From NCBI RefSeq assembly GCF_001672915.1, contig NZ_LZKR01000029.1:1-64000 (forward strand): 64,000 nt of DNA. The letters run 5' to 3'. Made by a program: the position numbers and the translations under genes. Origin of the DNA: Mycobacterium sp. 1245805.9 (lineage in GTDB: Bacteria > Actinomycetota > Actinomycetes > Mycobacteriales > Mycobacteriaceae). Shown piece after piece: positions 16,209-27,454 of the stretch. How positions within the stretch are numbered: the stretch's first letter is position 1; each line of letters opens with the position of its first letter. Below the pieces are notes generated by a model. The model saw only the letters and a list, made by a program, of their open reading frames with translations. It searched no databases and was not told the origin of the DNA.

Positions 16209-18965
16209 CTACCCGGCGTCAACTGCGACGACGCCGCGCCGCACGTCATTGATGGCGCGCTTGGCGGCCGCGCGGAGCTCCGGATCGGGCGCGGCGTTGC
16301 GCACCTGGTCCAACAGGTCGAGCACCTGGCGGCACCAGCGCACGAAGTCCCCCGCCGACAACGGGGACCCCGCGCCGGCCACATCGGCGACGGCCAGCGC
16401 CGCGGCCAGGTCCCCCGTCCGGGCCCACCGGTAGATCACGTTGACGAAGCCGTCGTCGGGCTCGCGGCTCGGGGCGATCCGGTGCGCCTGCTCGTCGGCG
16501 CGCAGCGCCATCGACAGCCTCGAGGTCTGTTGCAGCGCCTGCCTAAGCCGCTGGGTGGGCACCTCGGCCGCCAAGGCGGCGCCGGCGCCGTCACCGCCCC
16601 GGGACTCGTACAGCACGGCCGAGACCACCGCCGCCAGCTCGGCCGGCTTCAAACCCGCCCATGCGCCAGTGCGCAGGCATTCGGCGACCAGGAGGTCGCT
16701 CTCGCTGTAGATGCGGGCCAGCAGGCGGCCATCGTCGGTGACGTGGGGATCGGTCGCCGGGCCCTGGATGAAGCCGCGCTCGGTGAGCAGCCCGACGATC
16801 CGGTCAAAGGTCCGGGCCAGCGAGTTGGTGGCGGCGCCGACCTTCTTCTCCAGTTGCGCGTTGTCGCGTTCCATGCGCAGGTACCGCTCAGCCTGGCGCA
16901 TCTGCGGCTCGAGGTCGGGGGCGCTGTGCGTGGGGTGCCGGCGCAGCTCGGCCCGCAGCGACGCGAGCTCCGGGTCGTGAAACGCGCCGTTCCCGTCGCC
17001 GCGACCGCTGCGGCCCGTTCCCGGAACAGCCAGCCCGGCGGCCGCCGACCGCAGCGCCGACGCCAGGTCGCGGCGCACCCGTGGCTGGCGGTGCTCGACG
17101 CGCTTGGGCAACGGCATCGAGCCGACGGGTGCCGTCGCGCCCGAATAGTCGGCCGAGGAAATCCTTCCCGCCCAACGGTTTTCGGTCAGCACCAGCGGGC
17201 GCGGGTCGGAGCTGTCACGCGCCGACTCCAGCACCACCGCCAGCCCGCCGCGCCGGCCGTGCGTGATCGTGATGATGTCGCCGCGGCGCAGCGCGGCCAG
17301 CGCATCGCTGGCCGCCTGCCGTCGCTGCAGCCGCGACGCGCGGGACTGCGCGCGCTCCATCTCGGAGATCCGCGCGCGCATCCGCGCGTATTCGAAGACC
17401 GGCGCGTCGTGTCCGCCGAGCTCGGCGGCGATCTCGTCGAGCATTCGCTGGCCCCGCTCGATGCCGCGGACCAGGCCGACCACCGAGCGGTCCGCCTGGT
17501 ACTGGGCGAACGATTGCTCCAACAGTTGGTGCGCCTGCTCGGGGCCCATCTGCTGCACGAGGTTGATCGTCATGTTGTACGACGGCGCGAACGAACTACG
17601 CAGCGGAAAGGTGCGGGTCGAGGCCAGGCCGGCCACCGCGGAGGGTTCGGTGGTCTCCTCGCTGGGGTTCCACAGCACCACCGCGTGGCCCTCGACGTCG
17701 ATGCCGCGCCGCCCGGCGCGCCCGGTCAGCTGCGTGTATTCCCCCGGCGTGAGCGGCATGTGCTGCTCGCCGTTGAACTTGACCAGCCGCTCGAGCACCA
17801 CCGTGCGGGCGGGCATGTTGATGCCCAGCGCCAGCGTTTCGGTGGCGAACACCGCCTTGACCAGGCCCGCGGTGAACAGCTCCTCGACGGTGTGGCGGAA
17901 CGCCGGCAGCATCCCGGCGTGGTGGGCCGCCAGCCCGCGCAGCAGCCCCTCGCGCCACTCGTAGTAGCCGAGCACGGCCAGGTCGGCGTCGGCCAGGTCG
18001 CCGCAGCGGTGCTCGATGACCTCGGCGATCTGCGCGCGCTCCTCCTCGGTGGTCAGCCGCAGCGGCGATCGCAGGCACTGCTGGACGGCGGCGTCGCAGC
18101 CGGCCCGGGAGAACACGAAGGTGATCGCGGGCAGCAGACCCTGCGAATCCAGGATCCCGATCACGTCCGGGCGCGCGGGCGGCCGGTAGAAGCGCGGGCG
18201 GCCAGGGCCTCCGCGCCGCCCCCGGCGAGGCTGCCAGTCCGACATGCGGTCCGCCTCGCGGCGATGGGCGATGTGGCGCACCAGGTCCGGGTCGACGCGC
18301 GGCTTGTCGCCGGCGTCCGGCTCGGCGTGCGAGTAGTCGAACAGGTCGAACAGCCGCTTGCCGACCAGCACGTGTTGCCACAGCGGGACGGGCCGGTGTT
18401 CGTCGACGACGACGGTGGTGTCGCCGCGGACGGTCTGGATCCAGCCGCCGAACTCCTCGGCGTTGCTCACCGTCGCCGAGAGGCTGACCAGCCGCACCTC
18501 GTCGGGCAGGTGCAGGATCACCTCCTCCCATACCGGGCCCCGCATCCGGTCGGCAAGGAAATGCACCTCGTCCATCACCACGTAGGAAAGCCCTTGCAGC
18601 GCAGGCGAATCGGCGTAAAGCATGTTGCGCAGCACTTCGGTGGTCATCACCACGACGGGCGCGTCGCCGTTCACCGACATGTCGCCAGTCAGCAGCCCGA
18701 TCCGGTCGCGGCCGTAGCGCTCGCTCAGGTCGGTGTGCTTCTGGTTGCTCAGCGCCTTCAGCGGCGTGGTGTAGAAGCATTTGCCGCCGGACGCCAGGGC
18801 CAGGTGCACGGCGAACTCGCCGACGACGGTCTTTCCGGCGCCGGTCGGCGCGCACACCAGCACGCCGTGGCCTCGTTCCAGCGCCTCGCACGCCCGCCGC
18901 TGAAAGTCGTCGAGCGAGAAGCTCAGTTCGGCGGCGAACCGCGCCAGCTCGGGCAGCTCGGTCAC
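16209..18965 (-). CDS. helY: Superfamily 2 ATP-dependent RNA helicase HelY (Ski2/Mtr4-like)
   Basis: 918 residues. Motifs are easily read: Walker A APTGAGKTVVGEF, TPLKALSNQK, GDMSVN, MDEVHFLADRMRG (DEVH box), SLSATVSN, FVFSRAGCD, and LTGRAGRRGIDVEGHAV (motif VI). The C-terminal half carries the DSHCT-type helical domain. Members unwind RNA 3'-5' and are expected to assist RNA turnover. The GTG at 18963-18965 (VTELPELARF) is chosen by match to M. tuberculosis HelY; the frame also has an earlier start at 19031 that adds a poorly conserved 22-residue leader. It lies downstream of tatC with an 87-bp gap. Confidence 0.94.
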   Translation of the reverse strand: MTELPELARFAAELSFSLDDFQRRACEALERGHGVLVCAPTGAGKTVVGEFAVHLALASGGKCFYTTPLKALSNQKHTDLSERYGRDRIGLLTGDMSVNGDAPVVVMTTEVLRNMLYADSPALQGLSYVVMDEVHFLADRMRGPVWEEVILHLPDEVRLVSLSATVSNAEEFGGWIQTVRGDTTVVVDEHRPVPLWQHVLVGKRLFDLFDYSHAEPDAGDKPRVDPDLVRHIAHRREADRMSDWQPRRGRRGGPGRPRFYRPPARPDVIGILDSQGLLPAITFVFSRAGCDAAVQQCLRSPLRLTTEEERAQIAEVIEHRCGDLADADLAVLGYYEWREGLLRGLAAHHAGMLPAFRHTVEELFTAGLVKAVFATETLALGINMPARTVVLERLVKFNGEQHMPLTPGEYTQLTGRAGRRGIDVEGHAVVLWNPSEETTEPSAVAGLASTRTFPLRSSFAPSYNMTINLVQQMGPEQAHQLLEQSFAQYQADRSVVGLVRGIERGQRMLDEIAAELGGHDAPVFEYARMRARISEMERAQSRASRLQRRQAASDALAALRRGDIITITHGRRGGLAVVLESARDSSDPRPLVLTENRWAGRISSADYSGATAPVGSMPLPKRVEHRQPRVRRDLASALRSAAAGLAVPGTGRSGRGDGNGAFHDPELASLRAELRRHPTHSAPDLEPQMRQAERYLRMERDNAQLEKKVGAATNSLARTFDRIVGLLTERGFIQGPATDPHVTDDGRLLARIYSESDLLVAECLRTGAWAGLKPAELAAVVSAVLYESRGGDGAGAALAAEVPTQRLRQALQQTSRLSMALRADEQAHRIAPSREPDDGFVNVIYRWARTGDLAAALAVADVAGAGSPLSAGDFVRWCRQVLDLLDQVRNAAPDPELRAAAKRAINDVRRGVVAVDAG

Positions 18966-19052
18966 GCCACTGCCAGATCGCGCGAGGGTGCGCAAATGTA
19001 CGCCAGCATCGGCGTGTCGGTGCACAAACACGCACGCTCGCGAGAAGGGAGG

Positions 19053-20009
19053 CTAGGTGACGTCGTCATGTTGCCCGGCGGTGAATGACGGCTCCGGTAT
19101 CGGTTCGGGCGGCTCGATGACGGACGCCTCGTCGTCGGGAATCGTGACCCGGGCTTCGCGCTTGGCCTTGCGCCGGTCGTGCAGTCGGGCGATCTGGATG
19201 GCGAGCTCGAGCAGCACCGACAGCGCGATCCCGAGCGCCGTCATCGAGAACGGGTCGGATCCGGGCGTGAAGATGGCGGCGAAGGCGAACATGCCGAAGA
19301 TCAGGCCTCGCCGCCAGGACTTGAGCCGCTCATAGCTGAGCACGCCCACCGCGTTGAGCATGACGATCAGCAGCGGGAACTCGAAGCTGACCCCGAAGAC
19401 CACCAGCAGGTTGATCAGGAAGCCGAAATACCGGTCCCCGGACAGCGCGGTTACCTGCACGTCGCTGCCGACGGTCAACAGGAAGCCCAGCGCCTTGGAC
19501 AGCACGAAGTAGGCCAGCACGGCGCCGACGACGAACAGCACCGCGGCGGGCACCACGAACCCGACCGCGAAGCGGCGCTCCTTCTGGTAGAGCCCGGGCG
19601 TGATGAACGCCCACAGCTCATAGAGCCAGACCGGGCAGGCCAGGACCAGCCCGGCCGTCAGCCCGACCTTGAGGCGCAACATGAATTGGTCGAACGGGGC
19701 GGTGGCCAGCAGCCGGCACTGCCCGTCGGCGCTGATGCTCGCGCGCGCCGATTGGGGCAGCGAACAGTACGGATGGCGCAGCCATTCGCCGAGGCTCTCC
19801 AGCCCGAAGATCCCGTGCGAGTACCAGAAGAACCCGAAAACCGTCGTCAGCAGGATGGCGGCCAGCGAGATCAGCAGCCGGGTGCGCAGCTCGGTCAGGT
19901 GGTCGACCAGCGACATCGTCGCGTCGGGGTTGGTGCGGCTGCGCCGGTTACGCGGGTTGAGCCGTTTCAGCAGGCCCGCGGTGCGCGCTGAAACCTTGAA
20001 ACCTTTCAC
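19053..20009 (-). CDS. tatC: Sec-independent protein translocase TatC
   Basis: A 318-residue polytopic membrane protein with six predicted helices. It contains the conserved [17 protein letters not shown] cytoplasmic start, the large first periplasmic loop with a Cys pair (HPYCSLP, GQCRLL), the FMLRLKVGL segment, [17 protein letters not shown], and [12 protein letters not shown]. It is the twin-arginine signal-recognition subunit of the Tat translocase. The charged tail ([12 protein letters not shown]) extends into the cytoplasm. It follows tatA by 49 bp in the same operon. Confidence 0.95.
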   Translation of the reverse strand: MKGFKVSARTAGLLKRLNPRNRRSRTNPDATMSLVDHLTELRTRLLISLAAILLTTVFGFFWYSHGIFGLESLGEWLRHPYCSLPQSARASISADGQCRLLATAPFDQFMLRLKVGLTAGLVLACPVWLYELWAFITPGLYQKERRFAVGFVVPAAVLFVVGAVLAYFVLSKALGFLLTVGSDVQVTALSGDRYFGFLINLLVVFGVSFEFPLLIVMLNAVGVLSYERLKSWRRGLIFGMFAFAAIFTPGSDPFSMTALGIALSVLLELAIQIARLHDRRKAKREARVTIPDDEASVIEPPEPIPEPSFTAGQHDDVT

Positions 20010-20058
20010 GGTGGTCTTTGCGGTCGATCAGTTGCGCTCGGGCACCGCGGGGACGCGG

Positions 20059-20313
20059 CTAGGCCGGGCGCGCTTCGGTGTGCCCCTGCTCGGTGGTCGC
20101 CGGCGGGTCGACCCGCTGCGACTGCACGGGCTGGGGGGTCTCGATCGCAGGCGCGTCGGACTTGCCCTCGGTCTGCATTTCACGCATCTCGGACTTGAAA
20201 ATGCGCATCGACTTGCCCAGCGAGCGCGCGGCATCGGGGAGCTTCTTGGCACCGAACAGCAGGATCACTACGACAGCGAGGATCGCCCAGTGCCACGGAC
20301 TAAGACTGCCCAC
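20059..20313 (-). CDS. tatA: Sec-independent translocase subunit TatA
   Basis: 84 residues with one N-terminal helix ([19 protein letters not shown]), the [15 protein letters not shown] hinge and amphipathic helix, and an acidic, Pro/Gln-rich tail. TatA oligomers form the protein-conducting pathway of the Tat system. The GTG at 20311-20313 (VGSLSPWHW) is fixed by GGAGG eight bases upstream and by the family N-terminus; the longer in-frame reading upstream falls in pafC and is not credible. Confidence 0.93.
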   Translation of the reverse strand: MGSLSPWHWAILAVVVILLFGAKKLPDAARSLGKSMRIFKSEMREMQTEGKSDAPAIETPQPVQSQRVDPPATTEQGHTEARPA

Positions 20314-20363
20314 TTTGATTACCTCCAGACGTCCACCCGATGCTACCGCAGCGACGGTCGCGG

Positions 20364-21341
20364 CTATTGTGGCCGCGCCGCGACCTGGTAGGACTCCAGG
20401 GCGGCCGCGGCGGCATCCCGTACACGATGAGCCAGCGACTCCGGTTCGAGCACCCGCACGGCCGCGCCGAAGCCCAGCACCAGCCTCGTCATCCAGTCCT
20501 CGGAGGCGTAGGTCATGACGGCCTCGCACGACCCGTCGGGCAGCTCGAGCACCTCCCGCATCGGGTAGTACTCGAACATCCACGACGCCGCGGGCGCCAC
20601 CCACAGCCGCGCCGACGGCAGCGACGGATCGCCGTCGAACAGCGACGTGTCCGGCGGCGCGTGCAGCGCCGGTTCCGGCGGGGCCGCCGGCTCGCCCAGC
20701 TCGGTGGCGTCCACGATCCGATCGAAGCGGAACAGCCGAACGCCTTCGGCCTCGCGCGACCAGGCCTCCAGATAGCTGTGGCCGCCGATCAGCAGGACCC
20801 GGATGGGGTCGACGACCCGGCTGGTCAGGGTGTCGTGCGAGGCGGAGTAATAGTCGATGGCCAGCGCGCGCTTGTACTGCACCGCCGTGCGGACGGCGGC
20901 CGCGGCGCGGCTTTCGACGGGGGCGGGCTCGTGCACTGCCGCCACCGCCGCCGAAGCGTCGTGCCCGACGGCGCCGGCGGCGGCCTCGATCTTGGCGATC
21001 GCACTGCGCGCCGCCTCCGGGTCGACGACGCCCGGGATGTCGGCCAGCGCCCGCAGCGCCACCAGCAGGCCGGTGGCCTCAGGCGACGTGAGCTTGAGCG
21101 GCCGGTCGATGCCCGCCGAGAACGTCACCTCGATGGTGTCGCCGGAGAACTCGAAGTCGATGAGGTCGCCCGGGTAGTAGCCGGGAAGACCGCACATCCA
21201 CAGCTGGTTGAGATCCTCTTCCAGCTGCTTCTCCGAGACCCCGAGGTCGGCGGCGGCCTTGGCCCGGGTGACCTTCGGGTTGGCCTGGAAATACGGGACC
21301 ATGTTGAGCAGCCGAACCAGCCGGGTGGAGACGGGAGTCAT
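20364..21341 (-). CDS. pafC: WYL-domain transcription regulator PafC
   Basis: 325 residues: an N-terminal winged helix ([30 protein letters not shown]) and a WYL domain around [27 protein letters not shown] sequence. With PafB it forms the activator of the LexA/RecA-independent DNA damage response in mycobacteria; the name records the operon with pafA. The ATG at 21339-21341 overlaps the pafB stop by one base. The open frame continuing upstream to 22019 is read-through within pafB. Confidence 0.93.
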   Translation of the reverse strand: MTPVSTRLVRLLNMVPYFQANPKVTRAKAAADLGVSEKQLEEDLNQLWMCGLPGYYPGDLIDFEFSGDTIEVTFSAGIDRPLKLTSPEATGLLVALRALADIPGVVDPEAARSAIAKIEAAAGAVGHDASAAVAAVHEPAPVESRAAAAVRTAVQYKRALAIDYYSASHDTLTSRVVDPIRVLLIGGHSYLEAWSREAEGVRLFRFDRIVDATELGEPAAPPEPALHAPPDTSLFDGDPSLPSARLWVAPAASWMFEYYPMREVLELPDGSCEAVMTYASEDWMTRLVLGFGAAVRVLEPESLAHRVRDAAAAALESYQVAARPQ

Positions 21342-22330
21342 CAGCCTTGGACTCCCGCGTGCGCGCGCAGCCGGGCCAGCACCTCGTCGCGCAGCGATTG
21401 CGGCTCGAGCACGACCGCGTCGGCCCCGTAGCCGGCGATGTCGCGGGCCAGCTGGTCGCTGGATCCGATGCCGAGTTCGATCACCTCGCCGTCGCGGCCG
21501 GCCAGCTGCTGCGCACCCGCCGACTTGCCGGCGCGGCGCAGCGCGGTGGCCCGCCCGTCGGCGACCCACACCCGGGCCTGTCCCCCGGCCGGCCACTCGC
21601 TGACCGTCTGGGCCACGATCTTGCGCAGGTCCACGCCGTCGGGCACGGTGACCGCGCCGGGCGGGCCGATCGCGGCGACGTCCGGCCCGATCCGGGACAG
21701 CCGGAAGGTGCGGGTGGCGTCGCGGTCGCGGTCGTGGCCGACCAGATACCAGCGGCCCTTCTCGGTGACCACGCCCCAGGGCTCGACGGTGCGCGTCGTG
21801 TAGGGCTCGGCCCGCGACGGCCGGTGCGGAAACTGCACCGCCTGACGGGAAGCGATGGCGGACAACAGGATCCCCAGCACCTCCTCCGACCCACGCAGGC
21901 CCGGCACGCCCGCCGGGGACGCGATGGCCACCGGCGCGTCGGGGTCGACGTCCACGCCGGCGGCGCGCAGCTTGAGCAGGGCGCCCTGGGTGGCGGTGAT
22001 CAGTTCGGGCGACTCCCACAGCTGCGTGGCGACGGCCACCGCGGCCGCCTCGTCCGGGGTGAGGTCCACCGGCGCCAGCGCGTAGGCGTCGCGGTTGATC
22101 CGGTAGCCCTCGGTGGGATCCATGGCCGACACCCGGCCGACCTCCAGCGGGATGCCGAGGTCGCGCAATTCGTTCTTGTCGCGCTCGAACATCCGCGAAA
22201 ACGCCTCGGCGCTGGGGCTGTCGGAATAGCCGGCGACGCTGGACCTGATCTTTTCGGCGGTGACGTAGCCGCGGGTGGACAGCAGGGCGATCACGAGATT
22301 AACCAGCCGCTCGACTTTCGAGGTCGCCAT
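21341..22330 (-). CDS. pafB: WYL-domain transcription regulator PafB
   Basis: 329 residues with the same plan as PafC. A winged-helix N-terminus (SKVERLVNLVIALLSTRGYVTAEKIR) is followed by a WYL domain with TTRTVEPWGVVTEKGRWYLVGHDRDRDATRTFRLSRI and a C-terminal WCX-like part. It forms a heterodimer with PafC that turns on DNA repair genes. The ATG at 22328-22330 gives MATSKVERL, matching M. tuberculosis PafB (332 residues). Confidence 0.94.
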   Translation of the reverse strand: MATSKVERLVNLVIALLSTRGYVTAEKIRSSVAGYSDSPSAEAFSRMFERDKNELRDLGIPLEVGRVSAMDPTEGYRINRDAYALAPVDLTPDEAAAVAVATQLWESPELITATQGALLKLRAAGVDVDPDAPVAIASPAGVPGLRGSEEVLGILLSAIASRQAVQFPHRPSRAEPYTTRTVEPWGVVTEKGRWYLVGHDRDRDATRTFRLSRIGPDVAAIGPPGAVTVPDGVDLRKIVAQTVSEWPAGGQARVWVADGRATALRRAGKSAGAQQLAGRDGEVIELGIGSSDQLARDIAGYGADAVVLEPQSLRDEVLARLRAHAGVQG

Positions 22331-22406
22331 TTGTCCCAGGTTATTCGATGGTCCCCGCGCGGCGCTTCCGCCGGGCGGCCGCGTCGCAGGATTCGGCCGA
22401 CCGCCG

Positions 22407-23765
22407 CTACATGCTGGCGATGAGTCGCTTGACCCGCTCGTCGACCGCCCGGAACGGGTCCTTGCACAGCACGGTGCGCTGCGCCTGGTCGTTGAGCTTG
22501 AGGTGCACCCAGTCGACGGTGAAGTCGCGGCCCGCCGCCTGCGCGGCGCTGATGAACTCCCCGCGCAGCCGGGCACGGGTGGTCTGCGGCGGGTGGTCGA
22601 CCGCCTCCGCGATGTCCTCGTCGGTGGTGACCCGGGTGGCCAGGCCCTTGCGCTGCAGCAGGTCAAAGACGCCGCGGCCGCGCTTGATGTCGTGGTAGGC
22701 CAGGTCCAGCTGGGCGATCTTCGGATCCGACAGCTCCATGTTGTAGCGGTCCTGGTAGCGCTGGAACAGCTTGCGCTTGATCACCCAGTCGATCTCGGTG
22801 TCCACCTTGGCGAAGTCCTGGCTCTCGACGGCGTCGAGCTGCCGGCCCCACAGGTCCACGACCTGCTCGATCTGAGCGTTGGGTTCCCGGGTCTGCAGGT
22901 GCTCGACGGCGCGGCTGTAGTACTCGCGCTGGATGTCCAGCGCGCTGGCCTGCCGCCCGCCGGCCAGCCGCACCGGCCGTCGGCCCGTCACGTCGTGGCT
23001 GACCTCGCGAATCGCGCGGATGGGGTTGTCCAGCGAGAAGTCGCGGAACGGGACACCGGCCTCGATCATCTCCAGCACCAGCGCCGCGGTGCCCACCTTG
23101 AGCATGGTGGTCGTCTCGCACATGTTGGAGTCGCCGACGATGACGTGCAGGCGCCGGTACTTCTCGGCGTCCGCGTGCGGCTCGTCGCGGGTGTTGATGA
23201 TCGGGCGGCTGCGCGTGGTGGCCGACGAGACGCCCTCCCAGATGTGCTCGGCGCGTTGGGAAAGGCAGAACGTCGCGGCCTTGGGGGTCTGCAGCACCTT
23301 GCCGGCCCCGCAGATCAGCTGGCGGGTGACCAGGAACGGCAGCAGCACGTCGGAGATCCGGGAGAACTCGCCGGCCCGCACGATGAGGTAGTTCTCGTGG
23401 CAGCCGTAGGAGTTGCCCGCCGAGTCGGTGTTGTTCTTGAACAGGTAGATGTCGCCGCCAATGCCCTCGTCGGCGAGCCGCTGTTCGGCGTCCACCAGCA
23501 GGTCTTCCAGCACCCATTCCCCGGCGCGGTCGTGGGTGACCAGTTGCACCAGGCTGTCGCACTCGGCGGTGGCGTACTCGGGATGGCTGCCCACATCCAG
23601 GTAGAGGCGGGCGCCGTTTCGCAAGAAGACGTTGGAGCTGCGGCCCCACGACACCACGCGCCGGAACAGGTACCGGGCGACCTCGTCCGGGGACAGGCGG
23701 CGGTGGCCGTGGAACGTGCAGGTGACACCGAACTCGGTCTCGATGCCCATTATTCGTCGCTGCAC
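22407..23765 (-). CDS. pafA: Pup–protein ligase PafA
   Basis: 452 residues, the family length, beginning [20 protein letters not shown] with the carboxylate-amine-ligase glutamates. [42 protein letters not shown] is the Mg/ATP site region. It uses ATP to join the C-terminal Glu of Pup to lysines of target proteins. It lies 70 bp downstream of prcA and 76 bp upstream of pafB. The acidic active-site pattern distinguishes it from Dop, which has the extra Dop loop and begins [11 protein letters not shown]. Confidence 0.95.
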   Translation of the reverse strand: MQRRIMGIETEFGVTCTFHGHRRLSPDEVARYLFRRVVSWGRSSNVFLRNGARLYLDVGSHPEYATAECDSLVQLVTHDRAGEWVLEDLLVDAEQRLADEGIGGDIYLFKNNTDSAGNSYGCHENYLIVRAGEFSRISDVLLPFLVTRQLICGAGKVLQTPKAATFCLSQRAEHIWEGVSSATTRSRPIINTRDEPHADAEKYRRLHVIVGDSNMCETTTMLKVGTAALVLEMIEAGVPFRDFSLDNPIRAIREVSHDVTGRRPVRLAGGRQASALDIQREYYSRAVEHLQTREPNAQIEQVVDLWGRQLDAVESQDFAKVDTEIDWVIKRKLFQRYQDRYNMELSDPKIAQLDLAYHDIKRGRGVFDLLQRKGLATRVTTDEDIAEAVDHPPQTTRARLRGEFISAAQAAGRDFTVDWVHLKLNDQAQRTVLCKDPFRAVDERVKRLIASM

Positions 23766-23835
23766 GTAATCGAGGGTACTGGTTGTCAGGCCGCAAAGGT
23801 GCAGAAGCCGCGCCCAGGGGTGTTATCGGGCGGAT

Positions 23836-24618
23836 CTAGTCCGACGACTTGCCCTCCGCGTCCGGCTCTTCTCCGCCGGATTTTGCGTCCTTGGACTTCG
23901 CGCCGTCCGACTTCTTCAGCAAGTTTTCCAGGGTGGGGCGATTGATCCGCTTGAACGCCCGCCGCGGCCGGTTGGCGTCCAGGATCGCCACCTCCAGGCT
24001 GCCCACGTCGAGGGCGGGCTGATCGCCGTTGGACGTCTCCGCGCTGCCCGCCCGCAGCGCCGCAACCGCGATGCCCAAAGCCTCACGCAGGTGGGCGTTT
24101 TCGGCGTAGGAGTCCTTGAGCGCCGTGACGATCGGCTCGGTGGTGCCGCCCATCACCACGAAATGCGGCTCGTCGGCGATCGAGCCGTCATAGGTAATGC
24201 GGTACAGCTCAGGCGGTTTCGTCTCGCCGTAGTGGGCGACCTCGGCGACGCACAACTCGACCTCGTAGGGCTTCGCCTGCTCGGTGAAGATGCTGCCCAG
24301 GGTCTGCGCGTACACGTTGGCCAGCTGCCGCCCGGTCACGTCGCGCCGGTCGTACGCGTAGCCCCGGGTGTCGGCGAACTGGATGCCGCCGCGGCGCAGG
24401 TTGTCGAACTCGTTGAACTTGCCCGCGGCCGCAAAGCCGACGCGGTCGTAGAGTTCGCTGATCTTCTGCAGGGACCGCGACGGGTTCTCGGCGACGAACA
24501 GCACGCCGTCGGCGTAGGCCAGCGCCACCACGCTCTTGCCCCGGGCGATGCCCTTGCGCGCGAGCTCGCTGCGCTCGCGCATCGCCTGTTCGGGCGAGAT
24601 GAAATACGGGAAGCTCAC
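23836..24618 (-). CDS. prcA: Proteasome alpha subunit PrcA
   Basis: 260 residues. The gating N-terminus [20 protein letters not shown] and the conserved [22 protein letters not shown] core are typical of actinobacterial alpha subunits. The 14-subunit alpha rings cap the proteolytic beta rings and dock the Mpa ATPase. The start is GTG (24616-24618), overlapping the prcB stop by 4 bp (GTGA). The C-terminus is a charged, variable tail ([20 protein letters not shown]). Confidence 0.95.
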   Translation of the reverse strand: MSFPYFISPEQAMRERSELARKGIARGKSVVALAYADGVLFVAENPSRSLQKISELYDRVGFAAAGKFNEFDNLRRGGIQFADTRGYAYDRRDVTGRQLANVYAQTLGSIFTEQAKPYEVELCVAEVAHYGETKPPELYRITYDGSIADEPHFVVMGGTTEPIVTALKDSYAENAHLREALGIAVAALRAGSAETSNGDQPALDVGSLEVAILDANRPRRAFKRINRPTLENLLKKSDGAKSKDAKSGGEEPDAEGKSSD

Positions 24619-25505
24619 TTCTTCTTACCCCGCGGTTCGGCGTCGGGCCCGAAAGTGTCCGCCCGCGAGCGGCTTTCGATGACCTCCCGGGCCAGTTCGG
24701 CGATGCGGCTCTCCGGCACCTCGGCCGCCCCCTCGGCACCGATGGTGACCGCCGTGGGATAGATGCCGCGGACCAAGTCCGGTCCGCCGGTGGCGGAGTC
24801 GTCGTCGGCGGCGTCGTAGAGCGCCTCCACGATCACCCGCAGCGCGGAATCGACGTCGGACACTTGCGAATACAGCTTCTTCATCGACGACTTGGCGAAG
24901 ATCGAGCCCGATCCCACCGCCTGGTAGCCCTCTTCCTCGATGTTCCAGCCGCCCGCAGCATCGAAAGACACGATCCGGCCCGCGCTTTCGGGTTCCGGCG
25001 CGTGGATGTCGTACCCGGCCAGCAACGGCAGGGCGACCAGCCCCTGCATCGCCGCGGCCAGGTTGCCGCGCACCATGATCGCGAGCCGGTTGACCTTGCC
25101 GGCAAACGTGAGCGGCACGCCCTCGAGCTTCTCGTAGTGCTCGAGTTCGACGGCGTACAGCCGGGCGAACTCGACGGCGATCGCGGCGGTCCCGGCGATG
25201 CCGGTCGCGGTGTAGTCGTCGGTTATGTACACCTTCTTCACGTCGCGCCCGGCGATCATGTTGCCCTGCGTCGAGCGCCGGTCACCCGCCATGACGACGC
25301 CGCCCGGGTACTTCAACGCGACGATCGTCGTCCCGTGCGGCAGCTGGTCGCCGGCGGCGACGGTCTGCGCGCCGCCGCCAAGACTCGTCGGCAGCAACTC
25401 CGGCGCGTGGCGGCGGAGGTGGTCGGCGAACGAGGACAGGTCTACAGCCGGATTCCCGGGAAGTGGGGAGTTAAAGGACAGTCGATCGGCGAACGGCCAG
25501 GTCAC
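24615..25505 (-). CDS. prcB: Proteasome beta subunit PrcB
   Basis: 296 residues with a 58-residue propeptide. The processing site reads [21 protein letters not shown], so Thr59 should become the catalytic N-terminal nucleophile; the Asp and Lys-equivalent segments ([19 protein letters not shown]) are present. It is the peptidase subunit of the 20S core. The ATG at 25503-25505 overlaps the pup stop by 4 bp, so pup, prcB and prcA are probably translated in a coupled way. Confidence 0.95.
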   Translation of the reverse strand: MTWPFADRLSFNSPLPGNPAVDLSSFADHLRRHAPELLPTSLGGGAQTVAAGDQLPHGTTIVALKYPGGVVMAGDRRSTQGNMIAGRDVKKVYITDDYTATGIAGTAAIAVEFARLYAVELEHYEKLEGVPLTFAGKVNRLAIMVRGNLAAAMQGLVALPLLAGYDIHAPEPESAGRIVSFDAAGGWNIEEEGYQAVGSGSIFAKSSMKKLYSQVSDVDSALRVIVEALYDAADDDSATGGPDLVRGIYPTAVTIGAEGAAEVPESRIAELAREVIESRSRADTFGPDAEPRGKKK

Positions 25506-25696
25506 TGTCCGCCCTTTTGGACATACGCGCGGACAAAATCCTCGGCGTTTTCCTCAAGGACGTCGTCAATCTCGTCAAGCAGGTCGTCGGTGTCTTCGGC
25601 AAGCTTCTCGCGACGCTCCTGGCCCGCGGCCGTGCCGTCGGCGAAATCGTCTTCGTCGCCGCCGCCACCACCACGCTTGGTCTGCTCCTGAGCCAT
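25502..25696 (-). CDS. pup: Prokaryotic ubiquitin-like protein Pup
   Basis: 64 residues, intrinsically disordered and acidic, ending YVQKGGQ. The terminal Gln must be deamidated to Glu by Dop before PafA can attach Pup to a lysine. The helix-forming stretch [20 protein letters not shown] is the part bound by the Mpa coiled coil. AGGAGG lies six bases before the ATG, an unusually strong ribosome site consistent with abundant Pup. It is preceded by dop with a 104-bp gap. Confidence 0.96.
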   Translation of the reverse strand: MAQEQTKRGGGGGDEDDFADGTAAGQERREKLAEDTDDLLDEIDDVLEENAEDFVRAYVQKGGQ

Positions 25697-25800
25697 CGCC
25701 GCCTCCTGCTTTGTTATCGGCTCGTGTTAACCGGCGTCACACGCCCGCCGGTCTCTCCTACAGTACCGGTCAACCCCGACGTTGCTCGCTCCAACGCCGC

Positions 25801-27309
25801 TTAGCTGGTCAGTTGTTCCACCAGTTCGACCGCGCTGTCCACGGAGTCGAGCAACGCCCCGACGTGGGCTTTGCTGCCGCGCAGCGGCTCCAGCGTCGGG
25901 ATGCGGACCAGCGAATCGCCCCCGAGATCGAAAATCACCGAGTCCCAGCTGGCCGCGGCGATGTCGGCGCCGAACCTGCGCAGGCATTCGCCGCGGAAGT
26001 ACGCGCGCGTGTCCGTCGGCGGATTATCGACCGCGTCGAGCACCTGGTGTTCGCTCACGAGGCGCTTCATCGAACCGCGCGCGACCAGCCGGTTGTACAG
26101 GCCCTTGTCCAGCCGCACGTCGGAATATTGCAGGTCCACCAGGTGCAGCCGCGGCGCCGACCAGTTCAGGTTCTCCCGCTGTCGGAAGCCCTCGAGCAGG
26201 CGCAGCTTGGCCGGCCAGTCCAGCAGCTCGGCGCAGTCCATCGGGTCGCGCTCGAGCTTGTCCAGCACGTCCGCCCACGTCTCGACGATGTCGGCCGCGC
26301 GCGGGTCGGGGTCGCGGCCGTCGACCAGCTTAGCCACCCGGTCGAGGTAAATCCGTTGCAGCGCAAGGGCGGTCAGTTCACGCCCGTCGGCCAGGGCCAC
26401 CGCCACCCGCAGCGACGGATCGCGGCTGATGGCGTGGACCGCGTGCACCGGCCGCGCCAACGCCAGGTCGCTCAGGTCGATCCCGTGCGCGGGGCCGTCC
26501 TCGATCAGATCGAGCACCAGCGCCGTGGTGCCCAGCTTCAAATAGGTCGACGTCTCGGCCAGGTTGGCGTCGCCGATGATCACGTGCAGGCGGCGATACC
26601 GGTCGGCGTCGGCGTGGGGCTCGTCGCGGGTGTTGATGATGCCGCGCTTGAGCGTGGTCTCCAGCCCGACCTCGACCTCGATGTAGTCCGAGCGCTGCGA
26701 CAGCTGGAAGCCGGGCTCGTCGCCGGCGGGCCCGATGCCGACCCGGCCGGAACCGGTGACCACCTGGCGGGACACCAGAAAGGGGGTCAGGCCGGCGATG
26801 ATCGCCGAGAACGGCGTCTGCCGCGACATCAGGTAGTTCTCGTGGGACCCGTAGGAGGCGCCCTTGCCGTCGACGTTGTTCTTGTAGAGCTGCAGTTTCG
26901 CGGCGCCGGGCACGCTGGCGACGTGTCGGGCGGCGGCCTCCATCACGCGCTCACCGGCCTTGTCCCAGATCACCGCGTCCAGCGGGTCGGTGCACTCGGG
27001 GGCGGAGTATTCCGGGTGCGCGTGATCAACGTAGAGCCGCGCCCCGTTGGTCAAGATCATGTTGGCCGCGCCGACCTCGTCGGCGTCGACGACCGGCGGG
27101 GGCCCGGCCGAGCGGCTCAGGTCGAAGCCGCGGGCGTCGCGCAGCGGCGATTCCACCTCGTAGTCCCAGCGGGTGCGCTTGGCGCGCTGGATGCCGGCGG
27201 CGGCCGCGTAGGCCAGGACTGCCTGCGTCGAGGTGAGGATCGGGTTGGCGGTCGGGTCCGACGGCGACGAGATGCCGTACTCGACCTCCGTCCCGATAAT
27301 CCTTTGCAT
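25801..27309 (-). CDS. dop: Deamidase/depupylase of Pup (Dop)
   Basis: 502 residues, homologous to PafA and glutamine-synthetase-like ligases. It begins [20 protein letters not shown]; the region after [19 protein letters not shown] forms the nucleotide/metal site. It converts the C-terminal Gln of Pup to Glu and removes Pup from substrates. The ATG at 27307-27309 is chosen by family match; an in-frame reading that begins further upstream (27588) would overlap the divergent membrane-protein gene. It is the first gene of the pup–proteasome run. Confidence 0.95.
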   Translation of the reverse strand: MQRIIGTEVEYGISSPSDPTANPILTSTQAVLAYAAAAGIQRAKRTRWDYEVESPLRDARGFDLSRSAGPPPVVDADEVGAANMILTNGARLYVDHAHPEYSAPECTDPLDAVIWDKAGERVMEAAARHVASVPGAAKLQLYKNNVDGKGASYGSHENYLMSRQTPFSAIIAGLTPFLVSRQVVTGSGRVGIGPAGDEPGFQLSQRSDYIEVEVGLETTLKRGIINTRDEPHADADRYRRLHVIIGDANLAETSTYLKLGTTALVLDLIEDGPAHGIDLSDLALARPVHAVHAISRDPSLRVAVALADGRELTALALQRIYLDRVAKLVDGRDPDPRAADIVETWADVLDKLERDPMDCAELLDWPAKLRLLEGFRQRENLNWSAPRLHLVDLQYSDVRLDKGLYNRLVARGSMKRLVSEHQVLDAVDNPPTDTRAYFRGECLRRFGADIAAASWDSVIFDLGGDSLVRIPTLEPLRGSKAHVGALLDSVDSAVELVEQLTS

Positions 27310-27454
27310 TACTTCAAGATAGGCCCGGTGACGATGTAGACCCCGAGGCGGGGCTATCACCGGCCGGGCGATCGAGCCCGGGCCAGCGACAATGAGAGCC
27401 GAATCGGGTGCGATAAGCGCCATCCGGCGGCGCGGTACGGCTAGGTTTGCCCGC

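Noticed and set aside
16482..19088. 868-residue plus-strand open frame opposite helY
   Set aside because: It is the high-GC complement of helY, which has all helicase motifs; the plus-strand reading is arginine/alanine-rich without domains.
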